In this document: positions 57,101-63,600 of the stretch, one piece after another
Position numbering within the stretch: position 1 is the first letter of the stretch
Layout of the letters: each line of letters begins with the position of its first letter
Origin: Chionoecetes opilio
Taxonomy: Eukaryota > Arthropoda > Malacostraca > Decapoda > Majidae
Direction of reading: 5' to 3'
Length of the DNA: 64,000 bases
NCBI GenBank assembly: GCA_016584305.1
Contig: JACEEZ010016106.1
Location: forward strand, 1-64,000
Position numbers and translations under genes: made by a program
Notes under the pieces: model-generated
Seen by the model: the letters and a program-made list of their open reading frames with translations, nothing else
Databases searched by the model: none
Told to the model about the DNA's origin: nothing

Positions 57101-59479
57101 CGCCAGACTCTCACTTCATGCCAGAGACCCAACACCAGCACCATCACTCTGTCCTCGTGGGTTGTTGTGACGTTGGTATGAAGAGTCCGGTGTATCCCGT
57201 GCCTCCCTATCTACCTCCCCCGGGACCCAGACCTCCAGCTGATGGTTGTGATGATGATGATGCTCCCTCTCGACGCAGCAGCAACCAGGACTCAATCAAT
57301 GGTATGTTTGTAGGACTCCATGTAGGAACTGAAAACCTGGCTTGAATCTCCTTAACTATACTCCCTACCACACTAACCACACACCCTACCACACAACGCA
57401 CACTCCCTGCGATGTAACCCTCACGACCTCTTGCAGCTTCCTGTACTTAACCCCTTGAGACCCAGAACGTAATTTCCATTGTAATTTGGGTATCATTAGA
57501 CAATTTTTAGTGAATATAAGCAATATTTTATACCTATGACCTGTTTAGTATCCTTGACAACTAACTAATGTGGTATATTAAGTTATTTTTCGTAATTTTA
57601 TGGCTAACAACAGACAAATTTTTTTTATAGCCAAGGAAAGATCTTGCGGTGAAGGTGTTAATAATCTGATATTGTCTTTTCAAAATCGTAACTTCATGTT
57701 TCGTTCCACTTTGCAGAGGAGGATGGCAGAGGTTCCTGGGACAACTGGCCTCTGTCTGTGGGTGTGTTGGAGGTAGTGGTGGAGCTGCTGGGCCCCTGTG
57801 ACCACCCCATCACCCGCCAGCCCTGCGTCACCCTCCTCATCCGCACCTTTGCCAAGATTGCTCACAAGTGGCTGCAGGTATGTCCTCCAGGCTGTATAGG
57901 AATATTGATTACATTTATTTTTTTATTCTTTACTTTCTTTTTTAGTTGTATTTTCTTTTTTGTTTACATTTTTTTAAAACATATTTTTTTTTTTTTCTAT
58001 AATTTTTTTTTAACATCACAAAGGACTGTTCAAGGGCACATATAAAGAGGTAATAAAAAACCCTAATGAAGACAGTAAGAGAATAAAGAAACGGGAGTGG
58101 GCCAATTTAGTTCGGTATCCAGTATAGTTGAGTCTGTTACCTTTGAGTCAGACACCTGGGTAACAAGAAGGTTGATGTGTAGGCAGTATTTGTAGGCTGA
58201 TTCATAACACATAGCTGAGCTCATAGCAGATTTGTAGGCTAAAGTACACTTCCAATTTTTTATGCCAATTTCAGGCTGAGCTTGAACATTTGTTCAGTGA
58301 GAGTAACAGTGTGGAGTACATCCAGACGCTGAGGGAGACCATTCTGGGGTCCCTGGAGGCTCAGACGCCCCCGCCGCCCTCCTTTGAGGAAGTCCGGGAG
58401 TCCAGGGAAAAGCTGAAAGGAGCAGTGAAAGACTTCATTCCAGGTAGGCTGATGGAGGGCCGTGTAGGATACAACCAATGCTATCCTCCTCCTCCTCCTC
58501 CTCTTCCTCCTCCTCCTTTGAGATTTGTGATCATCCAGCTTTGTGCTTTGTTAACCCCTTGAGGCACAGAACGTTATTTCCATTGTAATTTGGGTACCAT
58601 TAGACGATTTTTAGAGAATATAAGCAATATTTTATAGCTATGACCTGTTTAGTATCCTTGGCCACTAACTAATTTGGTATATTCAGTTATTTGTAATTTT
58701 ATGGCTCGACAACATACAATTTTTTATAGCAAAGGAAAAATCTGGGCGTGAAGGGGTTAGTGTGCTGTAAAGACCCTCTAGGAGATTACACAGCACTACT
58801 CCCTATGTTAGCTATCACGTGCTGATGTATGTATTGACACACGGCCTTGGAAACCCTTGAGGCAATAGCTATGACACCATATTTATGCCATGGTGTTAAT
58901 GATGCAACAGTTATGATGCCAGCCAGCTTCCCCCCAGTGCATGAAGAACATAAGAACATCAGACAATAAGGAAGCTACAAGATGCCGTGAGACCTACACG
59001 TGGTAGTTCCTGTTACTTAATACTACCTATATCCCCGTTTCATTCCCATCCATGAAATTATCCAGCCTCCTTTTAAAGCTCCCTATTGACTCCGCACTAA
59101 CCACCTGACGACTGAGTCCATTCCAATCATTTACCACCCTATTTGTGAACCAGTTTTTCCATATTTCCTTTTTAAATTACACTTTTCCAGTTTGAATCCG
59201 TTACTTCTTGTTCCACCCTGCTTACTAGCCGTAAGAACTTTTCCTACATCTCCTTTATTGTATTCCTTGATGAATCCGTTATGATGCCAGCCAGCTTCCC
59301 CCTTGCATGATGGTGTTGCAGGCATGGTTCAGGTTTTGCTGGGAAGGGAGGTGACTCAGGGGGCTGCCATGCGGGTGGTGGACTCCTTGCAACACCCACC
59401 CGTCATGACCGACCTGGGCCTCCACCTGCTTGACCTACTGGCCTCACAACTGCTGCCCGGCCCCCCACCCACCCCGTGA
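37415..59479 (+). CDS. SNX19: Sorting nexin, PXA-PX-Nexin_C (SNX19-like), whole gene model
   Basis: Joined exons: 37415-37566, 37711-37954, 42075-42212, 44486-46071, 47377-47537, 50899-51068, 51765-51886, 52826-52991, 54639-54764, 56324-56584, 57001-57301, 57717-57877, 58275-58443, 59322-59479. All introns are GT/AG and all phases agree, giving 1304 residues. Order: a hydrophobic N-terminal helix (about 10-30), PXA domain (about 100-280), a long acidic Ser-rich linker, PX domain (about 782-940) with the RRFREF phosphoinositide-type motif, then Nexin_C (about 1150-1300). SNX13, SNX14 and SNX25 have an RGS domain between PXA and PX; none is visible here, which points to SNX19. Mammalian SNX19 is an ER-anchored protein that contacts endolysosomes. 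The usual mammalian length is about 990; the linker explains most of the excess. The first exon may extend upstream through another exon. Confidence 0.88.
37711..37954 (+). CDS. SNX19: SNX19 exon 2 (start of PXA)
   Basis: Completes the split Gln codon of exon 1 and reads CFSVLERVVDRGQ, a Gly-rich run, then MTATATSLHSYLVLPWYTLV, the LxxWY signature that opens PXA domains. The donor GTCTGT is at 37955. The acceptor lies 3 nt after a CR1-like tail. Confidence 0.85.
38097..38129 (+). mobile_element. CR1-like LINE 3' end, left half
   Basis: ACACGAAGTAACGGATTCAA matches the LINE family start seen at 48617. The copy is interrupted after 38129 by a pogo-like element and resumes at 41541. Confidence 0.6.
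38206..39207 (-). mobile_element. hAT element remnant with BED finger, 1002 bp
   Basis: The termini AAAAGGTGGGC and GCCCACCTTTG are inverted. They are flanked by CGAAACAC/CGAAACAT, an 8-bp target duplication with one mismatch. The undisturbed site is visible at 49153 in pogo-like copy 2. Both ends carry repeated GCTAATCGCTAATCCGC motifs. Eight-base duplications are diagnostic of hAT elements. Confidence 0.8.
38498..38988 (-). pseudogene. BED-type zinc finger protein remnant of hAT
   Basis: The reading starts at the Met of MKMDRF (38988) and passes SYFGPGKTNGKVKCMICNKE (C-x2-C). After a one-base frameshift near 38725 it continues NMKSHYERQHRGEYPNL (H-x4-H), giving a BED finger as found at the N-terminus of hAT transposases. 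The catalytic RNase-H-like core and dimerisation region are absent. The C-terminal end is Gly-rich. Confidence 0.6.
39421..39998 (+). mobile_element. Non-autonomous Helitron, 578 bp, with provable empty site
   Basis: It starts TCTATAATAATATG and ends with the hairpin CCGCCCGGAGGGCGG, twelve bases later reaching CTAG. It is inserted between A and T. The same site without insertion is at 49367/49368 (GCACATTAA then TTAAACAT) in pogo-like copy 2. No target duplication is present, as expected for Helitrons. It contains an inverted version of the 33-bp minisatellite (39651-39850). No coding capacity. Confidence 0.85.
39651..39850 (-). repeat. 33-bp minisatellite array 4 (inverted)
   Basis: GGGTGATGGGTAATGGGTGA-type units, the complement of the arrays at 17-22 kb. 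Confidence 0.9.
40240..41050. repeat. CGTGAC-rich degenerate repeat flanking a C/A-rich core
   Basis: Motifs ATCGTGACG/GCTATCGTGG recur at 40260-40460 and 40830-41050. Between them lies a CCCC/ACC-rich low-complexity stretch whose frames are spurious. Confidence 0.5.
41248..41410. repeat. Dispersed repeat shared with 7.1 kb
   Basis: Near-identical to 7122-7230 (GAACTTTTGTAGGCCACAT, then CGTACAACCTTAGGTAAAAT). Confidence 0.6.
41541..41776 (+). mobile_element. CR1-like LINE 3' end, right half
   Basis: Resumes the element begun at 38097: GGGTGGTAAATGATGGGAATG, a FKRRLDNFMDG-type coding end, then AGGTCTCACGGCCTCTTGTA and TTATG-type tail. Confidence 0.75.
41829..42038 (+). mobile_element. TTAA-flanked (piggyBac-like) MITE, copy a
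   Basis: About 210 bp with TTAA at both ends and termini CCCCTTGAG / GTGAAGAGG. PiggyBac-type elements insert at and duplicate TTAA and start with CCC. It is inserted just upstream of exon 3. Confidence 0.75.
42075..42212 (+). CDS. SNX19: SNX19 exon 3 (PXA)
   Basis: A 46-codon, phase-0 exon between TTTGTGCAG and GTAATA. It reads IKDVLEEMLGDMCCRV...AASILQIYLQHYRQYQRALKK, the middle helices of PXA. Confidence 0.9.
42235..42539. mobile_element. pogo-like MITE, 305 bp
   Basis: The ends CAGTAGAACCTCTCATATTC and its partner ...GAGAGGTTTTACTG are flanked by TA. The middle holds a tandem duplication around CATTCTAGGTGTAT. Confidence 0.75.
42744..42954 (+). mobile_element. TTAA MITE, copy b
   Basis: Same family as copy a. 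The left TTAA is intact; the right end reads GAGGTTA with the last base changed. Confidence 0.75.
43081..43909 (-). mobile_element. TTAA MITE, copy c, split by a hAT element
   Basis: The ends TTAACCCCTT and AAGGGGTTAA are present. The internal sequence is split at CAAATTAG by a 607-bp insertion. Confidence 0.8.
43176..43782. mobile_element. hAT-like element with perfect 8-bp duplication
   Basis: The termini CAGTGGTGGGC and GCCCACCTTTG are inverted. CAAATTAG is repeated exactly on both sides (43168-43175, 43783-43790). The body is made of GTTAACGGTTAAT-like and AAAAACACC-like palindromic sequence. No protein. Confidence 0.85.
44222..44394. mobile_element. ~170-bp foldback MITE
   Basis: GAGGCGCTTATTTCAGAAAG and its mirror form the outer ends; the arms meet near 44308. 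Confidence 0.75.
44486..46071 (+). CDS. SNX19: SNX19 exon 4 (PXA C-terminus and long linker)
   Basis: Opens VSKKHKDFEVF in phase 0 after AACAG. It completes PXA with HYYRKLSQALLLHYLP, SLRDLFAQNVLQAFVDLL and LWLNTALTEIL. It then encodes a ~430-residue acidic, Ser/Glu/Lys-rich linker, probably disordered. The donor is GTATGA (CTCAG/GTATGATG, 46072). Reading on past it reaches a stop at 46097 inside a TTAA MITE, so an unspliced form would end there. Confidence 0.92.
46088..46298 (+). mobile_element. TTAA MITE, copy d
   Basis: 211 bp with TTAA at both ends, inserted only 16 bp downstream of the exon 4 donor. It supplies the stop codon that would end an intron-retained transcript. Confidence 0.85.
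46448..47195 (-). mobile_element. Tc1/mariner deletion derivative with long inverted arms
   Basis: The outer arms (about 46448-46640 and 46870-47095) are inverted: AAGGGAATTCTGAAAATGTA and its mirror. Between them a transposase N-terminus remains. Four 32-bp units (ACAATATTGTGGCGCATAGT...) follow at about 47066-47195. Confidence 0.7.
46640..46813 (-). pseudogene. Tc1/mariner transposase N-terminal HTH remnant
   Basis: Starts MGGKKHLKNEQINVIATLHK, then an in-frame stop, then EISRIVGVTRKCVMRWVRTF. This is the helix-turn-helix pattern of Tc1-type transposases. The DDE catalytic domain is absent. Confidence 0.6.
47298..47368 (+). mobile_element. CR1-like LINE tail adjoining exon 5 acceptor
   Basis: CAGGAACC...ACCACGTGTAGGTCTCGCGG then TTGTAGCTTCCTTATTTTC. 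It ends 8 nt before the acceptor AG of exon 5. Confidence 0.8.
47377..47537 (+). CDS. SNX19: SNX19 exon 5 (linker)
   Basis: Completes an Arg codon, then SLLTERESQHSLGSLSSYGS and KGRFTFTHKDSSGSL. The donor GTACAG is at 47538. It is Ser-rich, probably a regulatory linker upstream of PX. Confidence 0.85.
47541..47616 (+). mobile_element. CR1-like LINE tail adjoining exon 5 donor
   Basis: CAGGAACTAACACGTGTAGG begins 3 nt into the intron; the tail is TTATG-type repeats. Confidence 0.75.
47651..48530 (-). pseudogene. 5'-truncated LINE: reverse transcriptase C-terminal region
   Basis: The - strand reads NASKTQFLHLSTRQ, FFNDTQLSPSSTMNILGL and LNWKSHISSLAKTASKKLGV. After a frameshift it continues LYRGLIHQCMEYISHVWGG, then HRRNVASLALFYRYFH and the C-terminal FTGKLWNSLP / NLFKRGVTR pattern. 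This is the thumb/C-terminal part of a Jockey/CR1-group reverse transcriptase. The polymerase catalytic motif is missing. The 3' end is A-rich near 47655. Confidence 0.75.
48617..48887 (+). mobile_element. CR1-like LINE 3' end, longest + copy in the gene
   Basis: Encodes KRKYGKTGSQIG-like, VVNDWNGLSRQVVSAESLG and FKRRLDTFMDGDERWM then stop. The 3' UTR GTGTAGGTCTCACGGCC and TTCTTATG tail follow. Confidence 0.8.
49083..50669. mobile_element. pogo/Tc1-like TIR element, copy 2
   Basis: The same inverted ends as 38130-41540, flanked by TA. Contains tandem CCTGGCTAATTACCCCTAAG units (49440-49680) and a nested second pogo-type element. It provides empty sites for the hAT and Helitron seen in copy 1. 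Confidence 0.8.
49670..50400. mobile_element. Nested pogo-like element with internal LINE 3' end
   Basis: CAGGAGAACCTCATTTAACC at the left and GAGGTTCTCCTG at the right, flanked by TA. Inside: a poly(T) run (about 49728-49762), GC-rich unknown sequence, and the 3' end of the 47.7-kb LINE family in + orientation (about 50035-50300). Confidence 0.75.
50672..50884 (+). repeat. Probable retroelement 3' end with (AATC)n tail
   Basis: AT-rich sequence ends AATAAAACATCAATCAATCA directly before the exon 6 acceptor. A similar (AATC)n tail lies at about 61358-61376. Confidence 0.35.
50899..51068 (+). CDS. SNX19: SNX19 exon 6 (start of PX)
   Basis: Reads VKSVSSLESCGNGTADEDLL, then PLDGRVFLSVCVPSTEV and GGTQYTLYTIQ, the first strands of PX. 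The donor GTGAGG is at 51069. Two acceptors, CTACAG (ending 50892) and CCTCAG (ending 50898), are both in frame and differ by two codons. Confidence 0.9.
51088..51130 (+). mobile_element. TTAA MITE, copy e, truncated
   Basis: Only about 40 bp of the left end remains before an adjacent SINE begins with its poly(T). Confidence 0.6.
51131..51498 (-). mobile_element. tRNA-derived SINE, copy 1
   Basis: On the - strand: an A-box-like TAGCAGAGTGGTTAGCG, a B-box-like GAGTTCGATCCC, a ~300-bp body and a poly(A) tail (poly T on + at 51136-51161). A second copy is at 62797-63140. Confidence 0.8.
51579..51768 (+). repeat. 64-bp tandem triplication of the exon 7 acceptor
   Basis: Three units, each ending TATTTTCCAGTATGATG, with AG at 51635-51636, 51699-51700 and 51763-51764. 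Only the last leads into the coding exon. The upstream acceptors would read into an in-frame TGA. Confidence 0.9.
51765..51886 (+). CDS. SNX19: SNX19 exon 7 (PX)
   Basis: YDAIYLCETPTITEGEEEGA then a PAPVSEPR loop and MVLQTNCVKR, ending with two bases of the Arg codon of RRFREF. The donor GTGTGT is at 51887. Confidence 0.9.
51956..52169 (+). mobile_element. TTAA MITE, copy f
   Basis: 214 bp with TTAA at both ends and CCCCTTGAGACC / GTGAAGGGG termini. Confidence 0.85.
52608..52750 (+). pseudogene. Partial duplicate of SNX19 exon 7 with its acceptor
   Basis: About 143 bp repeats the 3' part of intron 6 and exon 7 up to SEPR, with one residue change (E to K). It then diverges and meets a stop 14 codons later. 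It lacks the last third of exon 7 and a matching donor. Confidence 0.85.
52826..52991 (+). CDS. SNX19: SNX19 exon 8 (PX core)
   Basis: Completes R-FREFLTLHAALEDDTRLRAA, then KAPNKWLNLPFSKLD (the loop expected to contact the membrane) and RKQFLEKYLQ, whose Arg normally contacts phosphoinositide. The donor GTATGT is at 52992. Confidence 0.93.
52999..53065 (+). mobile_element. CR1-like LINE tail adjoining exon 8 donor
   Basis: AACAGGAACTACCTCGTGTA starts about 8 nt into intron 8; the tail is CTTATTTTCTTATTG. Confidence 0.8.
53424..54296. mobile_element. pogo-like element with ~152-bp tandem repeats
   Basis: The ends ACAAACCTCGATTTCCCGGA and GTCCGGGAAAACGAGGTTTG are inverted. The body contains about three and a third units of ~152 bp starting CTCCCGCCAGGTGGCAGCAT. 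Poly(T) runs stand inside both ends. TA duplications could not be confirmed. Confidence 0.65.
54387..54595 (-). mobile_element. TTAA MITE, copy g
   Basis: The left end TTAACCCTTCACAT is present; the right ends at CAAGGG without a TTAA. It lies about 45 bp upstream of exon 9. Confidence 0.75.
54639..54764 (+). CDS. SNX19: SNX19 exon 9 (end of PX)
   Basis: 42 codons, phase 0: SVIQRPEVNISTPVKEFLAY closes the PX helix; GSDASISFVKKPLELNVPRL leads out of the domain. The donor GTACGT is at 54765. Confidence 0.92.
54815..55801. mobile_element. Foldback element interrupted by a TTAA element
   Basis: The outer arms are inverted: TGCAGTAAGGAAGCCACGCC and its mirror at 55760. The axis is near 55615. 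The left arm is split by an insertion at its TTAA, while the right arm keeps the uninterrupted site at 55666-55669. Confidence 0.85.
54940..55565. mobile_element. Second TTAA-type element (CCCCTCCACTGC family)
   Basis: Starts TTAACCCCTCCACTGC and ends GCAGTGAAGGGTTAA. No protein frame. It contains a GAATGAAT run near 55262. Confidence 0.8.
55949..56196 (+). mobile_element. CR1-like LINE 3' end in intron 9
   Basis: AAGCTGGAAAAGCGTAGATT, GGTGGTAAATGATTGGAATG, then a coding end FMDGDERWM and 3' UTR with TTCTTATG tail. Confidence 0.8.
56324..56584 (+). CDS. SNX19: SNX19 exon 10
   Basis: 87 codons after TTTTCAG: LFAKTMSGVFHSLKTALPSF, then a Gly/Ser-rich loop and RNKLAAFLSSGNKGEYEL. The donor GTAAGT is at 56585. 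It links PX and Nexin_C. Confidence 0.92.
56600..56812 (+). repeat. (CTCTCG)n/(CT)n microsatellite in intron 10
   Basis: Begins about 15 bp after the exon 10 donor. The Ser/Leu/Arg-rich frame reading through the donor is spurious. Confidence 0.95.
56917..56982 (+). mobile_element. CR1-like LINE tail adjoining exon 11 acceptor
   Basis: GCGGGAACAACCACGTGTAG, GTCTCGCGGC, then TTCCTTATTTTCC. It ends 18 nt before exon 11. Confidence 0.8.
57001..57301 (+). CDS. SNX19: SNX19 exon 11
   Basis: Opens DCQIEASIIMEVSGTHHELV after CACACCAG, then His- and Pro-rich stretches (HQHHHSVLV, PPYLPPPGPRPPA) and SRRSSNQDSING. The donor GTATGT is at 57302. Probably a flexible linker. Confidence 0.88.
57447..57661 (+). 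mobile_element. TTAA MITE, copy h
   Basis: 215 bp with TTAA at both ends. A short CR1-like tail piece (ACGACCTCTTGCAGCTTCC) abuts its left side. Confidence 0.8.
57717..57877 (+). CDS. SNX19: SNX19 exon 12 (start of Nexin_C)
   Basis: Reads EEDGRGSWDNWPLSVGVLEV, then VELLGPCDHPITRQPCVTLL and FAKIAHKWLQ. The donor GTATGT is at 57878. These are the first helices of the Nexin_C domain. Confidence 0.92.
58005..58125 (-). mobile_element. 3' end of the 47.7-kb LINE family
   Basis: ACATCACAAAGGACTGTTCA followed by GAAGACAGTAAGAGAATAAA and GGCCAATTTAGTTCGG matches 47655-47790. Confidence 0.65.
58275..58443 (+). CDS. SNX19: SNX19 exon 13 (Nexin_C)
   Basis: AELEHLFSESNSVEYIQTLR, ETILGSLEAQTPPPPSFEEV, then REKLKGAVKDFIP. 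The donor GTAGGC is at 58444. Confidence 0.92.
58551..58759 (+). mobile_element. TTAA MITE, copy i
   Basis: The left TTAA is intact; the right end is GGGGTTAG (one base changed). Follows a (TCC)n run at 58483-58519. Confidence 0.8.
58946..59275 (-). mobile_element. CR1-like LINE 3' end, inverted
   Basis: The - strand encodes a longer coding end (TRSNGFKLEKCNLKRKYGKT, then FHEWNGL-type sequence) and the 3' UTR with octamer tail (AACATAAGAACATCAG on +). It is the only inverted copy within the gene and the longest. Confidence 0.8.
59322..59479 (+). CDS. SNX19: SNX19 exon 14 (C-terminus and stop)
   Basis: Reads MVQVLLGREVTQGAAMRVVD, then SLQHPPVMTDLGLHLLDLLA and SQLLPGPPPTP before TGA at 59477. 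These are the last helices of Nexin_C. Confidence 0.92.
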
Positions 59480-60510
59480 GAGCCAGGACGCTGCCCTTCA
59501 CCCCACCATCTGCTTCTGAAGGCTCGGGAAGTATAGGCCTATGTAAGTGTCTTGATAGTTGTTGCTCCGTGAATGACTAGATATAACCACCAACAGTGGT
59601 GGCTCGTGATAAAATACAATGGAGGGACTGCAAGTTTCACACAACAGTAGGATACACAAATTTGACCTATCTCAGGTATCAGTTGTAGTTGATATTCACG
59701 GATTTCAGGGCATGGTAGTAGTGGTGGTGGTAGAAGGGATGGTGGGGGTGGTAGTGTTGGTAGTAGAGGGGATGGCTGAGGTGGTGATGGTAGAATTACA
59801 GTATTACTTGAACATAAAGTCGGTACTGCTTGATTTCAGTCTTTTCATTTAATGTCAGCTGGGATAAGTTGATTTTTTTTCAAATACTTCACTGGATTTT
59901 CCATCGTCAGAGGGTAATTAAAGAAAGCACGATTTAACCACACCGTCTACACACACTGTAAACACGAAAGAGACGAGACTTAGCTGCCTCGACTGCAGCT
60001 CATTGTTTTCACAAGTAGCGCGGCGGCGGCGCAGACATAAATCGTACAGCAAATATGAAAGTAACTTAAATTTTGGTCTGGTTTTAATGAAAATTCACTT
60101 AGTAACGTATTGAAAATAATTAAATAACATATAATTACTTTTTATTATGGTGTATTTGTTAGTAGTGTATCAATTCTGCTGTGTCTCTAAAGGCATCATA
60201 CACCTGGCAGTGAGTGTCTGGGGGTGCTGCAGCTCTGCAGTCCTATGCCACGAGCCGCCACTGACCACCAAGATGTGAATGTCAGGAGTCAGGAGATATA
60301 ACTACCAAGAAAAGAATGTCAGGAGCCAGGATGCATCTCCTCACCCCACCATCTGCTCCTGAAGGCTTGGGAAGTGTATGAGTGAGTGTCTTGATAGTTG
60401 TTGGTCCGTGAATGACTAGATCTAGCCACCAAGATGTGACTGTCAGCGTTCCCTTCCCTCCATCATGTGACTTCTCATTGATTTGTGATATGGCGATAAT
60501 AAAACTGACT
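59480..60510 (+). other. Probable 3' UTR with duplicated ~110-bp block
   Basis: The block GACGCTGCCCTTCACCCC...GTGAATGACTAGAT (59490-59580) recurs at about 60325-60425. An AATAAA signal lies at 60498-60503. A hAT element occupies 59594-60263. Confidence 0.5.
59594..60263. mobile_element. hAT element with perfect termini and 8-bp duplication
   Basis: CAGTGGTGGCTCGTG at the left and CACGAGCCGCCACTG at the right; ACCACCAA is exactly duplicated at 59586-59593 and 60264-60271. The interior has (GGT)n-like sequence and no transposase. Confidence 0.9.
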
Positions 60511-60991
60511 TAATTACGTACGTACATGTAAATATAGGGCAACCATGCATTCGGTTCCTATTTTATTATTAAATCTATATATATCGTTACTATATGATAC
60601 TTTTATAGTGGTTTTGATTGGTATATTATAGTGCTTTATCTCAGGAATGGATATCTAGTTTGGATTTCGGTGACGTGGAAATGTAATGGTCGTTGCTCGG
60701 TGACGTAAAAATATAATGGTCGTTGCCCTGTCTACCGTGCTGCTTATAGGGAAGAGTGAAATTCTCATGATTTTTCTGCTTGGCTTACGAGTAGCCTACA
60801 GATAACAAAACAGAGCCAGTGATGTACTTGTAGTATATTAAAATGCACTCACACCATGAAAACAAAAGCCAGGGATTTTTTTATTTATTGGTTAAAGAAA
60901 AATGTACAGTTAAGGAATAATGAATGATGTCTTTACAAATAATCCAAATGTGTGTGTGTGTGTGTGTTTGTGTGTGTGTGTTTGTGTGTTT

Positions 60992-61032
<41 letters not shown>

Positions 61033-61864
61033 TGATGTGGTCAGCATGCAGCTTTGTCGAGGTAGCAGCATGTGAAGACAGCCTAACCTTCCAGTCTGTC
61101 TGCCTCCCAGCCTGCCTCCGGGGTTAGGGTCTCTGTGCCCGGGCTGTCACTCTCATGCCATGATCTCATACATAAAGATGAGGGTTTTTTGGGCAGCCTT
61201 TTTATTGATTCTCAAACAGTTCCTTGTGTCCCCTAACATTCCGTTCTTTCCCCTTCCCTCACCGTTTCGCTATTGTTCTATAACCCCTCCCCTTTTTATG
61301 CTTTGCCATAGTGCCATATGACCTCTGATGTTGGCGCATTCACCTTTTTTAGCATTAAATCAATCAATCAATCCTTGTGTCGCCATTACTTTACTGTCGG
61401 GTTATAGGATTTCCTTGACATTGCAGGATGGAGTCAGAAATTATGTATTTTCTGACATTATAAGTAAGCATTTTTTTATTTCCTCATTGAACCATTATTC
61501 CACACCTCAGATACTATACGTACATGTATTAGTTTGTTATTGGTGAAAATAATGGAAAACCGCTGTTTATTTACGTTTAAGTTTTAGGAGTGCTGATGAA
61601 CCTGTCATATTTTCTCCTATAATTTTTTTTCTCATCATTTGAAGAAATTTTGAGGGAAGTAAATTGGCATGTTTTTTTTTCTTTCTACAAATCCATAGTA
61701 ATAAATTATTTTTACTATTTTTCAATAAATATATTTTTTATTGCGTCTGAGCGTGTAGCATCCAGGGTTTGGGTACTGAAGGGGTCAAGCCCTGCACCTT
61801 CGTGTGTCAGGCTTTGATGTGTCTTAGTGATCCATGGGAAGCTTTGGAAATGATTGGCAGCTAT
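60511..61864. other. No gene seen; (GT)n and an (AATC)n tail
   Basis: Downstream sequence with a (GT)n tract at 60949-61034 and a possible retroelement end at about 61358-61376 (AATCAATCAATC). No coding exon could be supported. Confidence 0.45.
60949..61034 (+). repeat. (GT)n microsatellite
   Basis: GT dinucleotides with GTTTGT interruptions. Confidence 0.97.
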
Positions 61865-62077
61865 TTAACCCCTTCACGCCCAGATCTTTCCTTTGCTGTA
61901 TAAAATCGTCATTTGTCAGCCATAAAATTACAAACAGTGACTTAACATACCAAATTAGGTAGTGAATAAGGATAATAAACAGGTCATAGCTATTAAAATA
62001 TTGCTTATAGTCACTAACAATTGTCTAATGGTACCCAAATCACAATGGAAATTACGCTCTGGGTCTCAAGGGGTTAA
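61865..62077 (-). mobile_element. TTAA MITE, copy j
   Basis: 213 bp, TTAA at both ends, termini CCCCTTCACGCCC / CTCAAGGGG. Confidence 0.85.
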
Positions 62078-62796
62078 GATGGTTGAAATTCAGCACAAGT
62101 TCCCTCATGAACATTCTCTGCTGTCCTCTCTCAAGTCTGTATAGAAGAGTGATGGGAGGCAAACAGCCATGCAGTAAGGCCTCCAAACAGATGTACAGTA
62201 CTCATTACTAGGTGGAGGCGCCCCCGAGCTGCCTGGATTTGATCCATAGATAATTGAAAAGTATCACTACGAGGGTCACAAATTGTCTGTTAGGTTGTTA
62301 GAAAGTTATTCCTGTATCACCTAGGCTTGGCGTGGAGGCCAGTGTGCCTCAAGGCAGCCGTGTCTGCACTGCAAGGGATGCCTGAACACTTGAGGTCATC
62401 ATCAGATGACAGGCCATTATTGATATCATTATTATTGCTGTTATCATTATCATCATTATTCTAATTATTCCTTTATTGATTTTTCATACATAGTACTTGC
62501 CTTCTCCCAAAGAAGTGGGGGACACAGCTAAAAGCAGATTTCTCAAAAACATCGAAATAACCTACAAACAATTTAACAAACTTAAACTTCTATTCAATCT
62601 TCAAGCACAGCGGAGCTTAAAATATTACACGATATCAAGAGATCCTCCTAAACATTTTACTCATACATTCTACTTTTGCTCACATTCACACCTTTTTCTC
62701 ACAATACATATATAATAATAATAATAACTGATAATAATAATAATAATGATTAGTATTATATTTTTACCCGAAGGAGTATGCGCCTGTATTTAAATT
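62078..62796. other. No gene seen; AAT/ATT-rich
   Basis: Non-coding with ATT/ATC runs at 62420-62470 and (AAT)n near 62710-62750. Confidence 0.45.
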
Positions 62797-63140
62797 TTTT
62801 TTTTTTTTACATTTGTGCCTATAGCGCCTGTAGGCAGTGACCTCCAGGGGTGGGATGGTAGGCCCTGGTGGTTCACTTGAGGGCTGTGATGGTTGGCCCT
62901 CGCCCGTGGTGGCGCAGGCAGGATTTTTAAAGTGACGCCTGTGATTACAGGCTCATGCCGCCCCCCTGTGTCCTCCGATGCACTAGCAATCGAAGGTAGA
63001 GTTAATGGGCAGCATGTGGGTGTTTGTAGGCCACTCAACAGTACAGAAAGATTTTAAGTGGATTTTGGTTCTCGTCGGGGATCAAACTCGGGTCACCGAG
63101 AACGCCACTCGGAGACGCTAACCACTCTGCTACCGCCTCC
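62797..63140 (-). mobile_element. tRNA-derived SINE, copy 2
   Basis: Same family as 51131-51498. On the - strand: GGTAGCAGAGTGGTTAGCG (A box), GAGTTTGATCCC (B box) and a poly(A) tail near 62797-62810. Confidence 0.8.
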
Positions 63141-63208
63141 CCTAATGCATATGCATGCATATAGATATATACATTGATATACCTTCATTCATACATATAC
63201 ACATGTAT

Positions 63209-63265
63209 ATTATTATTATTATTATTATTATAAATATCATTATTACTATCATAATTATGATTATT
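63209..63265 (+). repeat. (ATT)n microsatellite
   Basis: TATTATTATT run followed by degenerate ATT/ATC units. Confidence 0.9.
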
Positions 63266-63514
63266 ATTGTTGATTTTATACTTTTCTTATATTGCTATGA
63301 TGGTAAACTTTGTATTGTGTGTAGCTGCATTGAGGAAACACAGTGTTATATATTTGGTACCCAAGACATCATATTGATGTTTGTTATACTAACGAGTGTT
63401 TCCAGACATATATAGTAGGTCCTGTGTGATAGATGCATTACTATGTACAAAGTAGGATAGCTATGTTCAGAAATATATAATCAACATTACTGTAAGAATA
63501 AACACAGTTTATAT

Positions 63515-63522
63515 GTGTGTGT

Positions 63523-63596
<74 letters not shown>
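63515..63596 (+). repeat. (GT)n-(CA)n microsatellite
   Basis: A short GT run passes into a long CA run of about 37 units. Confidence 0.97.
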
Positions 63597-63600
<4 letters not shown>

